The position numbers and the translations under genes were made by a program. From assembly GCF_009901585.1 (NCBI RefSeq), contig NZ_WXYO01000004.1, forward strand, positions 62,001 to 126,000: a stretch of 64,000 bases of DNA. The letters are read 5' to 3'. How positions within the stretch are numbered: position 1 is the first letter of the stretch; every line of letters begins with the position of its first letter. The notes below the pieces were generated by a model, which saw nothing but the letters and a program-made list of their open reading frames with translations, was not told the DNA's origin and searched no databases. Of this stretch, positions 62,715-64,000 are shown piece by piece. The DNA comes from Poritiphilus flavus (GTDB lineage Bacteria; Bacteroidota; Bacteroidia; Flavobacteriales; Flavobacteriaceae).

Positions 62715-64000
62715 AGTTTCCAGTGTTTTTGGGGAAACACCATTTTAAAGGTGCTGCCTACATTTTCTTTACTTTCAAAACTTAGTTCTCCGTTCATGAG
62801 CTCAACATATTGTTTAACAATATGTAACCCTAAGCCAGTTCCGCTGATGTTCAGGCTGTTTTTGGCCCTGAAAAAACGCTGAAAAAGGTGCTGTTGTTCG
62901 CTCTCTGGGATACCTATCCCTTCGTCGATAACCCAAATGGAGATCTTTTGGGCTTCGCTTTCAATTTTAAGGGTGATTTGCTTGTTCTTTGGAGAATATT
63001 TTACAGCGTTGCTAAGCAGGTTTAAAAGAATATGATGCATTAATTTACTATCAAGCAGCACTTCTGTTTTGGGTAGGTTGTGCTCGAAAATAATGACCTG
63101 CCCGTGTTTTTTGTGTGTCTCAATTTCTTCTATTACAGACCTGGAAAACGCCACCAAATCAAACTTTTTAAACTCCGCGGTGGTCTTTCCCTCTTCCAGT
63201 TTGCTCAGGGATAAGAAGTCGTTCAACACCACCCCCAAATGCTGTACATTAGACCGTATTCGATGCAAGTGCACCAAACGTCTCTCTTCTTTACCCGGCA
63301 TATTTAGCTTTTCTATTAAGGTGGCGGAGGAGAGAATAACACTAAGAGGGGTTCTGAACTCGTGGGATGCAGTGGTTATAAAACGCGACTTGAGTTCACT
63401 CAATTCTCTTTCCTTTTTGAGGTTCTCAAAGATCTTTCGCTCATTTTCCTTTCGTTTGGATATATTCAGCAAGACTAATAATGCATGGGTGATGTTGCCG
63501 TTATCCACGGATAGGGGAGTAGTGTTAACACCATAGATGTTATTGCGGTATTTCGTTTCAAAACTCAGGTGCTCACCTGCAAGGGTACGCTGAACGTATT
63601 TTTTTAAAAGTGTTTTTCGCTTGTCAGAAAAGCTCTTGAGTTCATCGATCTTTTTATTTTCAGTTCTGGAGACCTGCTCTTGCAGACCTCTTAGTTCGGT
63701 TCCCTCCATGAAGTTGATGCACATATTGTCATCAACCAATAAGATTACCCCCTTAGGAAACTTTTTTGCGATTTCCATAAGCATAGCCTCGCTGGTTTCG
63801 GCTCGAATTTCAGCTGCTTTTGCCTCTTTAGTCTGACCAATGAGCTCAAAGTTCGATACCTCCAATTCTTTAAAGGCCTCTTTTAAGTCCTTAGTCCGTT
63901 CTGCTACCTCCTTCTCTAAACCCTTAGAATACAATGCCAGCTGTTCAATATTATCCTGCAATTGCTCACGGATATTAGTTTGTTCAATGGCCACACTTGC
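62711..64000 (-). CDS. Sensor histidine kinase (partial, N-terminus outside window)
   Basis: The frame is open to the right edge (about 430 codons). It starts with helical coiled-coil ERTKDLKEAFKELEVSNFEL, then a PAS-like domain (IAKKFPKGVILLVDDNMCIN). A HisKA domain with FITTASHEFRTPLSVILSSA (His in SHEFRTP) and a HATPase (N box LLNLLSNAVKYSPKNKQITL; G boxes DEGIGIPESEQQHLFQRFF and GTGLGLHIVKQYVEL) follow. It shares a 4-bp overlap with the Crp-type response regulator, so they form a cognate pair. The full signal-sensing N-terminus is not visible. Confidence 0.92.
   Translation of the reverse strand, partial: ASVAIEQTNIREQLQDNIEQLALYSKGLEKEVAERTKDLKEAFKELEVSNFELIGQTKEAKAAEIRAETSEAMLMEIAKKFPKGVILLVDDNMCINFMEGTELRGLQEQVSRTENKKIDELKSFSDKRKTLLKKYVQRTLAGEHLSFETKYRNNIYGVNTTPLSVDNGNITHALLVLLNISKRKENERKIFENLKKERELSELKSRFITTASHEFRTPLSVILSSATLIEKLNMPGKEERRLVHLHRIRSNVQHLGVVLNDFLSLSKLEEGKTTAEFKKFDLVAFSRSVIEEIETHKKHGQVIIFEHNLPKTEVLLDSKLMHHILLNLLSNAVKYSPKNKQITLKIESEAQKISIWVIDEGIGIPESEQQHLFQRFFRAKNSLNISGTGLGLHIVKQYVELMNGELSFESKENVGSTFKMVFPQKHWKL

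Overview
The window looks like a chromosomal segment of a marine-type Flavobacteriaceae bacterium (Bacteroidota). The main evidence is a giant SprB-repeat adhesin with a gliding-motility-type C-terminal domain, Bacteroidota-style LuxR and LytTR regulators, an RtcB/archease pair, a Nudix-family sugar regulator, and the near absence of Shine-Dalgarno sequences. No taxonomic marker gene (rRNA) is present, so the assignment is inferred from gene families only.

Layout. 1-5.4 kb: a carbohydrate/ester catabolic group (partial cupin, DUF1593 nucleoside-hydrolase-like protein, Nudix/winged-helix regulator, lipoprotein sugar isomerase, carboxylesterase). 5.5-8.9 kb: a small membrane protein, then a MarR regulator and an alpha/beta hydrolase that share a palindromic operator, a SRPBCC protein and a LysE exporter. 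9-11.2 kb: an orphan 85-residue protein, a Cache-domain lipoprotein and a methyltransferase. 11.6-12.1 kb: 84-85 bp tandem repeats and stacked hairpins.

12.08-24.88 kb is an AT-rich accessory island bounded by a 44-bp direct repeat whose right copy runs into the 3' end of an intact tRNA-Arg(TCT). It starts with the C-terminal stump of a serine recombinase. It carries a five-gene same-strand cluster (secreted beta-rich protein, HExxH lipoprotein, membrane-anchored protein, reverse transcriptase, HEPN-like protein). After an XRE regulator, a secreted protein and an unknown 409-residue protein comes an array of small plus-strand genes (unknown, HNH nuclease, a pseudogene with one in-frame TGA, DUF2971, PD-(D/E)XK-like). 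These are separated by structured repeats that resemble integron attC sites in layout. The RT/HEPN pair and the cassette-like array are the best candidates for an undescribed system.

25-35 kb returns to ordinary chromosome: a sugar MFS transporter, orphan response regulators (NarL-type, LytTR, a receiver-like protein without phosphoacceptor), a YHYH/PEBP fusion protein and two tiny membrane peptides. 35.2-49.7 kb is dominated by two paralogous surface proteins, a 687-residue short form and a 4123-residue giant. 50.5-64 kb holds upp, a bactofilin-like membrane protein, a phosphoribosyltransferase, a GyrI-like protein, the methyltransferase-archease-rtcB operon, dodecin, several envelope proteins, and a two-component pair (sensor kinase plus receiver-cNMP-Crp regulator). 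FNR-like palindromes lie in intergenic regions of this last segment, which suggests low-oxygen or stress control by the Crp-type regulator.
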